Shown: positions 32,801-45,031 of the stretch, one piece after another | How positions within the stretch are numbered: the stretch's first letter is position 1 | How the letters are laid out: every line of letters starts with the position of its first letter | Assembly: GCA_036169595.1 (NCBI GenBank) | Contig: CM069765.1 | Location: forward strand, 205,001 to 269,000 | From: Dictyostelium firmibasis | Lineage: Eukaryota > Evosea > Eumycetozoa > Dictyosteliales > Dictyosteliaceae | Direction: 5' to 3' | DNA length: 64,000 nt | The notes under the pieces: generated by a model | The model's input: only the letters and a program-made list of their open reading frames with translations | Databases searched by the model: none | Told to the model about the DNA's origin: nothing | Made by a program: the position numbers and the translations under genes

Positions 32801-33310
32801 AAACCCTGTGTATTCTGCAACCAAGAAGAAACAGCAGAACACATATTTTTCAAATGTAACTCCCACCTAAAAAAAACGCAAGAAATAATAGATAAAATAC
32901 TGGAAAAATCAAACAATACAGGTTTCGCATGGAACCAAACTGTACTAAACCGGCTATCAAACCCTCTGATAGGAAATACAATTGCAATTATTTTCGAAAT
33001 GATATGGACGAGAAGAAATAAAACAATCCATAACGAATTCGCCCCAATAATAAATATGCAACAAATCACAAACAAACTCAAAAAGTTACAACACGCCGCA
33101 TGGGATAAAACCCTAAACGACATCAACAGATTGATAAGAAAAATGAACAATCTATTAGTAAAAAATCATGAGAATACCCAAATTTCCATCACCATAATTC
33201 AACTAAAAATCAGAAGGTTCAGCAAAAACTGGAACTCAAAACTTCACTCCATCAAACTACCCAAGCACCTAATACAATACAACACTTCACTAAACAACCT
33301 CTACAACTAA
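29819..33310 (+). CDS. TRE5 ORF2: APE endonuclease, reverse transcriptase, zinc finger
   Basis: An open frame of about 1163 codons, overlapping ORF1 by 20 bases in the +1 frame. The N-terminal APE-type endonuclease shows IKIGVWNAQGI, the catalytic-type ITETNLSEN, LIAGDFNINE, SNIDRIFI and KSDHNMLIL. The reverse transcriptase has GKAPGEDGLTPSFYK, NYRPITLLNVDYKIYSK, ITFYDFEKAFDS, GTKQGDPISPTLFA and the LQFADDTT active site. Near the C-terminus is a zf-RVT-type finger (CVFC-x8-H-x4-C). There is no ATG in frame until about residue 155 (near 30418), inside the endonuclease, so translation must depend on ORF1 (frameshift or reinitiation). Confidence 0.9.
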   Translation, partial: QTPKINNTIKIGVWNAQGINSISSATTTNSILKKIKTDATIITETNLSENKVKTINKFIDHSSIHHATVQKKGQGVSLITNKNIITKENKTINSRLLISSWKVGNNELKTAAIYCPAKPTERKEWIQKNLTKENLQELDLIAGDFNINEKEPFNQHNILLKGILKGVGLYEIKPNSNLFTFPRTNSNIDRIFISKKLQHMNPKISIQRIKEKSDHNMLILELQMKDFTPISKSQMWIQNTTIVKTPKYSEKINNTIEYFITQFKKNGPNYANWNIYKKWLKIKLEIKKKSKNLEIRANNSYNQKINFLQDKLYKTNDAEIEKEIKTKIYAYEKENNEEKSTNYSNAFLNNKETPSKFLTSILKTRKKNNIINQILKEDKTLTTNQEEILESARLYYEKLYEEKDCSEEAHQILLRSFKNKIEIDILKDLDKEINENEIRLIIEKIKEGKAPGEDGLTPSFYKTHVNVIAPLLVDLFNKFLNDGIPIEFKQGILITIFKNKGDPNNLDNYRPITLLNVDYKIYSKIINNRVLKFMNKLISPSQTGFIPKRVLHDNIITLNSVIEWSKREQWAEGKFPIITFYDFEKAFDSISHKSIKRTLQHINLPPKFSNAIMNLLTDSKVKVSINKQISKSFTTKRGTKQGDPISPTLFALVVECMATSIKGSDLTKGLQHGGITSKILQFADDTTTLAFNFLDHQMMDNFIKIFCDATSARINQNKCACIKLRPETPSIYQEVKNQERYLGFNFNKNGLAPKAKLIQAKIKGLLKQWNKSTSTYQGRITIAKSYGLSQLTFFTYLENLDPREPIDGVITKFIFNCNRKNTMSLQRRLADYSNGGLNLWDSSIRASAQKAWIFERHLHEIKNGTPNSFNEAWVNERKLTFGNYNPAAPNFNKRPSHIQTMCHKEWLELKKKEKITTLSPHYKELPKLKIIYQDLMKIKKPDYNKYTPTPGQIKIQEDLNIKVLPFLEARRLMSIKGRDLIWRYLLKALPKLYGKPCVFCNQEETAEHIFFKCNSHLKKTQEIIDKILEKSNNTGFAWNQTVLNRLSNPLIGNTIAIIFEMIWTRRNKTIHNEFAPIINMQQITNKLKKLQHAAWDKTLNDINRLIRKMNNLLVKNHENTQISITIIQLKIRRFSKNWNSKLHSIKLPKHLIQYNTSLNNLYN

Positions 33311-33382
33311 ATATTAAAAAAAAAAAAAAAAAAAAAAAGGAAAAAAAAAAAAAAAAGAATAACAATAACAACTCACCACATT

Positions 33383-33413
<31 letters not shown>

Positions 33414-33493
33414 TTAATTGAGACTGTAAATAAAATAAAACAAATAAATCCGGGTTCTATCCCCGAGGAGAAACAGCTTAAACTGTAATATCC

Positions 33494-33525
<32 letters not shown>

Positions 33526-33538
33526 TAACCTCTATTAA

Positions 33539-33541
33539 TTC

Positions 33542-33589
<48 letters not shown>
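33539..33589 (+). mobile_element. Minimal, extremely 5'-truncated retroinsertion (tail only)
   Basis: After the TRE5 and its 3' target repeat come TTCAATTT and about 43 A, then a third copy of the target repeat (AACCTCTATTA, 33590-33600). TTCAATTT(A)n resembles the TRE5 3' end (TCCAATTT followed by A). Three target copies with two A-tails are simplest to explain as two successive insertions at the same nucleotide position, the earlier one almost completely 5'-truncated. Confidence 0.55.
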
Positions 33590-33594
<5 letters not shown>

Positions 33595-33614
33595 CTATTA
33601 TTACATTTTGGAAA

Positions 33615-33936
33615 GAACTGCTATAACGCATATTTGGTGGGGGCTTAGCAGAGTGGTTTCACACAGAATAACACAGCCTCCATGGTCTTGGTTCAAGTCT
33701 TGGTCATACCACGAATTAACGTGGTCACAGAAAAAAAAAATTTAAATTAAAATAATTAATAAATACAAACTAGATTCGAACACATCCAATTGGATGAGGT
33801 TATTAAAAAAAAAACCATATTTGTTGGTTTAATAAGGTCAGGTTAGATAAGGTAACTTGAGAGAATAAATATCGAATATTCCCTTTTGTTGTAATGGTTC
33901 TACGATGTTAAAAGATAAGCTTGTTCGAATTATCAC
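33615..33936 (+). repeat. Copy R3 of an unclassified 143-bp repeat, split by a SINE
   Basis: The stretches 33615-33638 and about 33817-33936 together match, in inverted orientation, the two R copies at 49263-49405 and 49483-49625. Shared features include GAACTGCTATAA, TAATAAGGTCAGGTTAGATA, CGAATATTCCCTTTTG and the end TTCGAATTATCAC. The match is interrupted by the SINE at 33639-33815. R has no coding frame; it lies next to tRNA genes in both places. Confidence 0.75.
33639..33815 (+). mobile_element. Putative tRNA-related SINE, type b (monomeric), full-length copy
   Basis: A 177-bp insertion into repeat R. The head has a perfect A box TAGCAGAGTGG (33646-33656) and a B-box-like GGTTCAAGTCT (33690-33700), then a hairpin ACCACG/CGTGGT (33708-33725). 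The tail contains the palindrome CATCCAATTGGATG (33783-33796) and ends GGTTATT followed by about 10 A. Flanking repeats are CATATTTGGT (33629-33638) and CATATTTGTT (33816-33825), and the uninterrupted R copies show the empty site (GCATATTTGGAGG on the same strand). It lies upstream of tRNA-Ser, with its 5' end toward the tRNA, about 75 nt away once the TRE5 is discounted. Confidence 0.75.
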
Positions 33937-34588
33937 AATTTTTAAAAAAAACATAAAAATTTAGCTGATTTCACCTACTTTTTTAGATTATAAAAAAATT
34001 TTCATTTCTGATATTTTTTGTTGTATGTGGAAAATGGGAAAAAATGTATCTTTTATGATAAAAATCTATGATGGTGATGTTTGGTGTTAATTAGAAGTAG
34101 TGATATTTGTTACTGATATTAACATTTGAAGTGCAATATATTTTAATAGCCTAATCCAATTTAGAATGTTCAAGCTTTATTTTTTTTTTTTTTTTTTAAA
34201 AAAATTTAACACCACCATTTTTTAGGCTATCTCGAAAATAAAACAAACATGTGGAAAATAAAAACAATAAACACAGAGTTCTTTGAAATTAACCGAATTT
34301 CGGTTATTATTAAGTTCGACTTTAAGCTTGCACACAAAATTCACGAGTTAAAATGCAAAGATGTTTTATAGTATTCAAAAAATAAAAAATAAAAAAACCG
34401 TAAAAATATTCCCACCCCAAAATATTTTTTTTTTTATTTTATTTATTTATTTTTTCGAGCTTCTATTTTATTATTAAAAAAAAAAATGAGGTGTCAAATG
34501 GCTTTTTGATTTTTTTTTTTTGATTTTTTTTTTTTTGATTTTTTTTTTTTTCCATTATTTATCAATAAACGACACATAAAAAAAAAAA
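33937..34588. other. Intergenic spacer
   Basis: An A/T-rich spacer before a small secreted-protein gene. It contains a short imperfect tandem of GATTTTTTTTTTT units at about 34509-34553 and a 7-bp inverted repeat AACCGAA/TTCGGTT near 34292-34306. No RNA or coding signal is seen. Confidence 0.45.
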
Positions 34589-34975
34589 ATGTTCAAATCA
34601 GTTTTATATATTTTTATTTTAGCAATCTTTATTACCTTAATTCAAGGTCAATCTATTGCCACTGGTACATGGAATCGTTTCGCAGAAAGTTCATGCTCAC
34701 AACCAACTTCGAACATCACCATCACCCAAAATAGTTATGGTTTCCAAATTATTAGTAGCAAACAAACAAATATGATTGCAAATATGACCATTCATCCAGA
34801 TTCCTCTTTCATAGCTACTGGTTATCTTTATTATGTTACCCCACCATACAGTTTCTCTGGTTTCACAAGTGTCAAAGGTATTGTTTACAACCCACTTATG
34901 TTTATGGCCACTTTTGCTCCAACTTCAAATTACCCAGGTAACACTTTTTACTATTCAATAGCTTCATGCAATTAA
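34589..34975 (+). CDS. Small secreted protein of unknown function
   Basis: A 128-aa frame with a strong signal peptide (VLYIFILAIFITLIQGQS). The mature part is about 107 residues, beta-rich by pattern, with four N-linked sequon-like sites and two cysteines (ESSCSQPTSN and the C-terminal SIASCN) that could form a disulfide. No TM or GPI signal. It stands alone between mobile-element debris. The family is not recognised, but small secreted proteins of this size are common in Dictyostelium. Confidence 0.7.
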   Translation: MFKSVLYIFILAIFITLIQGQSIATGTWNRFAESSCSQPTSNITITQNSYGFQIISSKQTNMIANMTIHPDSSFIATGYLYYVTPPYSFSGFTSVKGIVYNPLMFMATFAPTSNYPGNTFYYSIASCN

Positions 34976-35208
34976 ATTGAAGAAATAATGGGTCGCTCAT
35001 AAAGATTAACGAATTAATAAATTTGTGAAGAAATTTATCTTGTAATTAAATTTTCTTTTCGCTGAATTTAATTTTTTTTTTTTTGCATTAATTATACGAT
35101 TTGTGAAAGGCACAATTTAGATTTTTTAATTTTTAATTTTGGTGTTTTACGATGGATTGTGTTTGATTTTTAGAGAAATTTTTTTTCTCACCACCACTTG
35201 CATTGGGG

Positions 35209-35854
35209 TTTTTTTTTTTTTTTTTTTTTTTTTAAATATTAATGATTATTGTTTGACCTTAGTCTTTAACAATAATAAAGTTTATTATTTTTTTAATAGT
35301 TAATTTAATTAATGTTATATGATGCTTTTACATTTATATGAAAAAGTCAACAATCACATTATTAGGGAGAGATTTTCTTAATATACAGTATTTCTTTGAA
35401 ATCCTGTTTTTTATTATTTTTATATTATTATTATAAGAGTTGATATCATTGAATCTTTTTGGTTCTTTGGCTGTCGATAATTTTTATTCTTTTAATAATT
35501 TGATGTATTCCATTGACGCTAGTTGTTGCCATTTGTTTGTTAGTATTTCAAAATCCAGATTGGTATCTTGTAGCTCTTTGTTACCATACAATTGATTATA
35601 AATCCATATCCATATGTGATGCATGATTAAAGCTATTACATTATTGTATGCATATGATTTGTTTAAGTCATAATTGATGCTTTATAACACCATGTGAAGT
35701 AAGGCTTGTGAAAGGCTTCTATTCCGTAGTCAGGATTGATTTGGTTGTCGGTTGGAGTATTGTTATTGAATTTTGGAAATATTCTGATAATTGGTTTTCC
35801 ATTTACAATCGCTCTATCCACCGTCCAGTTTGAATGTCTACCTGTTGTCACAAA
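35209..35854 (-). mobile_element. 5'-truncated TRE3-type LINE relic
   Basis: This minus-strand fragment is flanked by GCATTGGGG at 35200-35208 and 35855-35863, and ends in an A-tail (the T run from 35209). It codes in two frames for the end of a LINE ORF2: NWTVDRAIVNGKPIIRIFPK, then, after a frame change, YNNVIALIMHHIWIWIYNQL and FEILTNKWQQLASMEYIKLL with a stop near 35484. It lies 70 nt beyond the 3' end of tRNA-Ile in the same orientation, as expected for TRE3 elements, which insert downstream of tRNA genes. Family assignment rests mainly on position. Confidence 0.7.
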
Positions 35855-35892
35855 GCATTGGGGGGAGATTTAATCTTATTTTTATGAGACCC

Positions 35893-35903
35893 GGATTCGA
35901 TCC
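35893..35903 (-). promoter_or_regulatory. External B-box-like motif of tRNA-Ile (first copy)
   Basis: Minus-strand GGATCGAATCC differs from the B-box consensus at one position and lies exactly 30 nt past the tRNA 3' end. The TRE3-type relic's target repeat begins 29 nt further on. Confidence 0.6.
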
Positions 35904-35933
35904 CACGACCAAAGATTTTGACCTCGGAAAAGT

Positions 35934-36025
35934 TGCTCCATGCGAGGATCGAACTCGCGACCAAAGCATTGCTTTATCATACTGATATATAAGTACTTCA
36001 CTCTACCGACTGAGTTAATAGAGCA
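35934..36025 (-). tRNA. tRNA-Ile (UAU), intron-containing
   Basis: A 92-nt gene with acceptor stem TGCTCTA/TGGAGCA (one G-T pair). The D arm lies in ACTCAGTCGGTAGAGT and the anticodon stem is AAGTA/TGCTT. The loop CTTATA is interrupted after position 37 by an intron of about 18 nt (starting TATCAGTATGATAAAGC), leaving the mature loop CTTATAA (anticodon TAT). The B box is GAGTTCGATCCTC. The second copy at 49156 differs by only a few bases. Confidence 0.93.
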
Positions 36026-37759
36026 CATGATGTTTATTTTTGTTAATACAACTGAATTTAAATATTTTCATTCCAATTATAAAAATTAACTATTTTCACT
36101 GTGTCCCATTGTATTATTTAATAAAAAAATAAGATAAATAATGGTAGTTTTAAAAGGTTTGAAACATAAATAATTATATATAAGTATCTCAAAAGATAAT
36201 GAAGTGCATGGAAACACTAATAATAATAAATTATTGTTATAAAGTAAATAATAATTATTTATTTGTATATATTTATTTGGATGGAAATTGGAATATAATA
36301 TAATAAATTTTATGAATTGAAAGTTGAGTCCTTTTATATTAATTTCTATTTTGAAAGACGTTAGCTTGATTCTATATATGGCTTTTTAACCGATAAGATG
36401 ATATGGCTCAATCTTTATGTTAGAGTATTAGTTATCAAATATTATGCTGGTAATAGTAGTAGCAATCGCAATCTACTATTATCACATATTGTAATGAATG
36501 CGGTGAATGATATTGAATGCCCAAAAATAAAAAATAAAAAAATATTGAATGATGGAAGCTATCTGGTACAGAAGAAATTATCTTAAATTTAATAAAACAA
36601 CAATTATTCTAAATGAAAATAATTATTTCGACAAGAATGAATCTAAACAGATGGATAATAATGAAAGAATAGAAAAATTCAGTCATATTCGGAATTCTAA
36701 ATTGATAAAAATCCAACAACCAAAATATCTAGAGGAATACCGTTTCATCTTTTGTTTCACTTCTAATTTCCATTTTGTTACTATGTTTTTCAATACTCTT
36801 TAACGTTACTATTGGTTTTGATTCTTCAATCTTTTCTTTGTTACTGTTACTGTGTTAACATTCTCTTGAAGTATTGCGTGGAATGGTATGTGACTATCTT
36901 GTTCAAATATGTTGTTAATTGATATATTTTGAACTACTGGTATTCTACCATTTGTAAAGATATTACTGATTCTTTACCTGAGCTTAATTAAGGGCCAGAA
37001 AATGTGAAAAAAAATATGAAGAAAAAAATTTTACTTTTCCTGAAGAGTAAAATTTGTTGGCACATAAAGAAGCAAGCGAGTTGAAATCTAATTTTAATGT
37101 GTTGTTTGAATTGGTTGGGTTGGTTGGGATGGTTGAGAATTTTGAATTGCTCTCTGAATCCTTGAAGTTAAATTTGAATGGTTTACAGTTGAGATTTACC
37201 TCCACAAAATTGTTTTTTTATTAAAGATATATCAATATAATTATTACTAAATAAATATAAAATATGAAAGAATAATCCATTTTATTTGTTTATTTTATTA
37301 TTTTTTTTATAATTTTTTTTAAAAATTGATATTTGTTGTAGAACTATGAAATAAATGATAATTCTTTAAAATAAATAATTAAGTTAAGTTTAATACTCTC
37401 CTGATTATTTACTCATTTTGGATTTTTTACTAAAAGAAAATTTGTTATATAAAATTAGAAAGATAGAAAATATCTATATTATTGTTTTTAATTACAAACT
37501 ACAAGTTGTTGTAACAGATATTATTATTGATTATTTTAATATTGATCTAATTTAAAATTATAAATAAAAAAATGTATACATGATAAAACCCTTTTATTTG
37601 TTTTATTTGTATTAATATATGTATAAATTTTGATGTTTGTGGTTGTGGGCTTCTTAAAAAAAATGAAATTTTACTTGAGTGCAATATCATTAATTTAAAA
37701 AACTTTTCCTCTTTTTTTTTTTTTTTTTGAAATTTTTTTTTTTTTTTTTGAAGTTTGTA
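36026..37759. other. Mobile-element debris and A/T spacer upstream of tRNA-Ile
   Basis: There are no intact genes. Plus-strand frames at 36398-36803 include EAIWYRRNYLKFN, which resembles the end of LINE ORF2 proteins (compare FEMIWTRRNKTIHNEF in the TRE5 here), so a degraded TRE relic is likely at about 36360-36790. A minus-strand frame at 36984-37205 (KPFKFNFKDSESNSKF) and its left continuation (IPVVQNISINNIFEQ) look formerly coding but are unassigned. The rest, 37250-37759, is A/T spacer. Confidence 0.35.
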
Positions 37760-38254
37760 ATGAAAAACGAAACAATCCAAAAGAAAAGAGTAGAAGTATC
37801 AGTTGGGATAATTGAAAATGATAAAAATGAAATTTTAGTTTGTAGAAGAAATAAAAAAGGCGATCATCTTTTTGGATTATTAGAATTCCCAGGTGGTAAA
37901 GTTGAAAAAGGTGAAACAATTGTTGATTGTCTAATTCGAGAGTTATATGAAGAAGTTGATATTAACTTACCATCATCATCATCATCATCATCATCATCTT
38001 TCTCCTCCAATGATGATTCTACATCTTTTTCATTGATTAAATTAATCGAAATTGTTGAATTTGAATACAAAGATATAATTTGTAATATTCATTTCTTTAA
38101 AGTCAATCTTCAAAATAATACTACACAACAAATTTCACCAAAACCAAAAGAGGGTCAACCAATGTTTTGGATAAAAAAAAATGAAATAGATTATTTACAA
38201 TTTCCAGAATCAAATAAAAATGTAATAGAATTATTAAATCAAAATAAAATTTAA
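37760..38254 (+). CDS. Nudix hydrolase (MutT-like)
   Basis: A 164-aa frame from the ATG at 37760 (MKNETIQKKRVEVSVGII). An upstream non-ATG extension into T-rich sequence is rejected. The Nudix box is complete: GGKVEKGET, then RELYEEVDI (GX5EX7REUXEEXGU pattern). The acidic residues bind the metal that cleaves nucleoside diphosphate-X substrates. The N-terminal VSVGIIENDKNEILVCRRNK and FGLLEFPGGK resemble bacterial MutT, so removal of oxidised nucleotides such as 8-oxo-dGTP is plausible, though substrate is not set by sequence alone. A Ser run of about 9 interrupts the domain after the Nudix box. Cytosolic by lack of signals. Confidence 0.88.
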   Translation: MKNETIQKKRVEVSVGIIENDKNEILVCRRNKKGDHLFGLLEFPGGKVEKGETIVDCLIRELYEEVDINLPSSSSSSSSSFSSNDDSTSFSLIKLIEIVEFEYKDIICNIHFFKVNLQNNTTQQISPKPKEGQPMFWIKKNEIDYLQFPESNKNVIELLNQNKI

Positions 38255-38369
38255 AAAAATAATAAAAAAAAAAAAAATTTCATTGATTTTATATATTTTT
38301 TATTATATTTTTAATTTTATATATGAACATATAATTGTTTTTTTTTTTTTTATTTTTCATTTTTTTCAT

Positions 38370-40031
38370 TTATTCTTCACCAGGTGGTAGTTTTTTACTA
38401 TGCCAAAAGAAATCTAAATCAACGAAAATTACTTCAATTTCTTGATTTTGTTTTAAACTAATAATTTGATTATCCATTTTGAAATCTATGATTGGATCTT
38501 TTGACCAAAGATCATATGCTGAATAGATTTCACCTTTATGATTTAAAGCGTTTGAAAAGATTTCAACCAATTCAACGTAGGTTGTAGAATAAGGTATTGC
38601 TACAGAGGTGAACCAAAAATTATGTCTCTCTCTGATAAAGACGACAATACCATCGGATGGACCAAATGATTTTGGTACCAATTGCATTGATGTATTTTTA
38701 TTTACAACCATACCAACCTCTTTTCTATGAAGATCAGCAACTTTAACACAAGTTCTACAATCACCATTTACTTTGAGTTGATCCATAACCACCATCCAAT
38801 CTTTTGAGGGACCAGTTTTTTTCCATTCTAAATGTTTTTCATACTCATCATCATTTTCATCCAAGAATTTCAAATGGGCAGCTAAATCCTCTGGTGATTT
38901 GAAATCGTTTACAAAGATACCGGCATTAGGAGTTGGAAAGAACTTCTTACCATTTGGAGCACCATGATAAATTGGTACTGAACCAATGGTGAAAATACCA
39001 AATAACTTCTCTGTGACGTAATCATCAGTTTCACTATTCTCAAATGCCATTACAAACTTGTAGGATTTAGAAATCTCCATCTTTGCACCATTGTAATCCT
39101 TACTTGATGATGGTTGATTTTTGTTGTGTCTACAACCACCATACGAGTCTACTTTTATACCAGAGGAAATTAATCTATCCATATAATCCAATCTAAAGTG
39201 TGGACCACAATTTGAGATGAAAGCAGCCACTAAACCTTGATCCTTGTCGTGAACTTTCTTTGATGGTTTCTTAAAGTATGGATACTCTTTCCAACTATAA
39301 TAACCAATTGGTACATCAGTTTTAGTGTCAGTTGTTGCGACTATATCATATTTTCTACCGTAGGGTTTAACATTCTCCAATGTTTCATACATTGATTTCT
39401 CACAAGTTGAATGTGAATAAATAGATGAATCAGTGTATTCCCCACCTTGATGAACTGATGAACAAGGTAACTCACATTCAACATCTCCATTGAAATCAGT
39501 CAATTGTCTAACGATACGTACTGGTTTTTCTTTGTAATCACGTTGATTGGAATAATGACATTTCTCAGACTTTTTACTTGAAATTTTCTTGATATAATCG
39601 AACCAATTCTCTTTAGTCTTTTCAATGGATAATTGATTGTTTTGATTTTTTGCTCTTGATAGACGTTCTATTAAAAGCTTATCATTTGTTTTTTTAATTG
39701 TAGTTTGAACTGGTCTATCATTATCTTCGAAACCTTCCAATCCATTATCATTAAAACCAGCTTGAATACCTTGTGCATTCTTTTCTACAAAATTATTACC
39801 ATTCTCTATCTGTTGTCTTTTTATAATCTCTGGATCGATATTTTCATTTTCAAAGTTTTCTTTGTTTTTCATATTATCAATATCCATCTCTTCATTTCTA
39901 TTACCTACACCATTCTTTTGATTATTAATTGATGTTTGAACCGTATTTATATTCAATATTGAACTATAACTTATCATTACAACTAATGTCATAACAATAA
40001 CTATAATTAAAACTCTATGTTTTTTTAACAT
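38370..40031 (-). CDS. GT10 alpha-1,3-fucosyltransferase, type II membrane protein
   Basis: A 553-aa frame with a short cytoplasmic N-terminus and signal anchor (VLIIVIVMTLVVMISYSSIL), giving Golgi type II topology. A charged stem region runs to about residue 150. The catalytic domain contains the GT10 donor-binding features LVAAFISNCGPHFRLDYMDR, KVDSYGGCRHN and YKFVMAFENS followed by DDYVTEKLF and GSVPIYHG. These enzymes move fucose from GDP-fucose onto N-glycans or other acceptors. An extra C-terminal region of about 100 aa follows the catalytic domain (CRTCVKVADLHRKEVG, then VFIRERHNFWF). No introns. Acceptor specificity cannot be read from sequence. Confidence 0.9.
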   Translation of the reverse strand: MLKKHRVLIIVIVMTLVVMISYSSILNINTVQTSINNQKNGVGNRNEEMDIDNMKNKENFENENIDPEIIKRQQIENGNNFVEKNAQGIQAGFNDNGLEGFEDNDRPVQTTIKKTNDKLLIERLSRAKNQNNQLSIEKTKENWFDYIKKISSKKSEKCHYSNQRDYKEKPVRIVRQLTDFNGDVECELPCSSVHQGGEYTDSSIYSHSTCEKSMYETLENVKPYGRKYDIVATTDTKTDVPIGYYSWKEYPYFKKPSKKVHDKDQGLVAAFISNCGPHFRLDYMDRLISSGIKVDSYGGCRHNKNQPSSSKDYNGAKMEISKSYKFVMAFENSETDDYVTEKLFGIFTIGSVPIYHGAPNGKKFFPTPNAGIFVNDFKSPEDLAAHLKFLDENDDEYEKHLEWKKTGPSKDWMVVMDQLKVNGDCRTCVKVADLHRKEVGMVVNKNTSMQLVPKSFGPSDGIVVFIRERHNFWFTSVAIPYSTTYVELVEIFSNALNHKGEIYSAYDLWSKDPIIDFKMDNQIISLKQNQEIEVIFVDLDFFWHSKKLPPGEE

Positions 40032-40096
40032 TTTTTTTTTTTTTTATTATTATTACAAAATATAATACACACAATGTGTGAAATTAAATTATATTG

Positions 40097-40132
<36 letters not shown>

Positions 40133-40154
40133 TACAAAAAGTTTTTAAAATATG

Positions 40155-40187
<33 letters not shown>

Positions 40188-40338
40188 CACCACCAAAAAA
40201 AGTTCTATTGAACGGAAACAAATAAAAAAATAAAAATTTAAAATAAAAAAATTGTGTATTTTTATATAATTTTTTTTTTTATTGGGATTTATTTTGATGA
40301 AAAAAAAAAAAAACTGAAGCGTTGATGCTATTTTTAAA

Positions 40339-40369
<31 letters not shown>

Positions 40370-40710
40370 CTACAAAAAATTAAATAACGCCAGATTCACA
40401 AAAAAAAAAAAATAAAAAAAAATTATCCAAACTGTATTGAAATAAAAAAAAAAAAATTTCGTTTTGCAGAATAAAAAGTGTATAATATGTAAACTCAACC
40501 TTGACCATAATGTTGAGCCATGAATTTGAGTCAAGCAAAATAAAAATTATATGAATAAAATTATTATTTAAAACAAAATGTTTTACTAAAATTTATGAAT
40601 AAAGGCCTTATATAAATAAGATGGTTGCATTTATTTGGTTTTTTTCAAAGAAATATTAATAAAAAAAAAAAAATTTTGTTATTTGATTTTACATTTCTAA
40701 TTTTATATAT
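40032..40710. other. Intergenic spacer
   Basis: This 680-bp A/T spacer lies upstream of the fucosyltransferase gene and downstream of the deubiquitinase gene. It has several 20-30-base A or T runs. A GC-richer patch at 40494-40535 contains CTCAAC and GTTGAG that could pair (about 40495-40517). No RNA gene can be supported. Confidence 0.45.
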
Positions 40711-44495
<3,785 letters not shown>

Positions 44496-45000
44496 ATCTT
44501 TAAAGGTTTTTTTTATTTTTTTTGTGTGTTGGTGTTGTAGTAAAGGAGGTTCGTTTATTTGTTTTATTTTTACAATTATTATAATTAAAAATAAAAAATA
44601 AGAATAAAAAAAAAGTTATTTTATACCCTTTTTTTTATTTTTTTTTTATTTTTATTTTTTTTATTTTTTATTTTTTTTTTCGAACAATTGTTTTATTATC
44701 TATTTTCTTTACTAAAATCTTAAGGAAAAAAAAAAAAAAAGATAAATAAATAAATAAATAAAGTTTGATTATTCTTATGTAGTTGAATGTATCTAAAAAA
44801 ATAAATAAAAAAAATTAAAAAATTTTAAAATTAAAAATTAAAAATTTAAAATTAAAAAAAAAAAAAATAAAAAAAAAATTAGTTTTTGTGGTGTGGTGTG
44901 TGTCGAAAAAGTTATTAAAAAGACAAAAAGAAATAGAAAATCAAAATTATTATCTTATAATAAGTGTGTGTAAAAAAAAATAAAAAATTATAATAATGAT

Positions 45001-45031
<31 letters not shown>

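Larger units (their letters stand above)
28296..33524 (+). mobile_element. TRE5-type non-LTR retrotransposon, apparently full length
   Basis: A LINE of about 5.2 kb with two long open frames and a 3' poly(A) of about 24. It is bounded by 14-bp direct repeats ATAACCTCTATTAA at 28282-28295 and 33525-33538. The target duplication begins 33 nt upstream of the tRNA-Ser 5' end, and the element's 5' end faces the tRNA gene. Insertion close to 48 bp upstream of tRNA genes is the hallmark of the Dictyostelium TRE5 family. The 280-bp 5' leader and 210-bp 3' trailer show no obvious shared module, so it may be a TRE5 subfamily other than TRE5-A, whose ends carry a repeated B module. Both frames are open, so it looks young. 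Confidence 0.88.

Noticed and set aside
29957-33310. Starting TRE5 ORF2 at 29957
   Set aside because: That codon is TTG; the frame is open back to 29819 and the upstream part encodes the conserved start of the endonuclease.
33639-33735. Functional tRNA gene in the SINE heads
   Set aside because: A and B boxes are present but no acceptor stem or clover-leaf anticodon stem forms, and the T stem is only wobble pairs.
36984-37205. Small host gene on the minus strand
   Set aside because: Possible coding debris, but the frame ends in A/T spacer, lacks any recognised domain and adjoins other relics.
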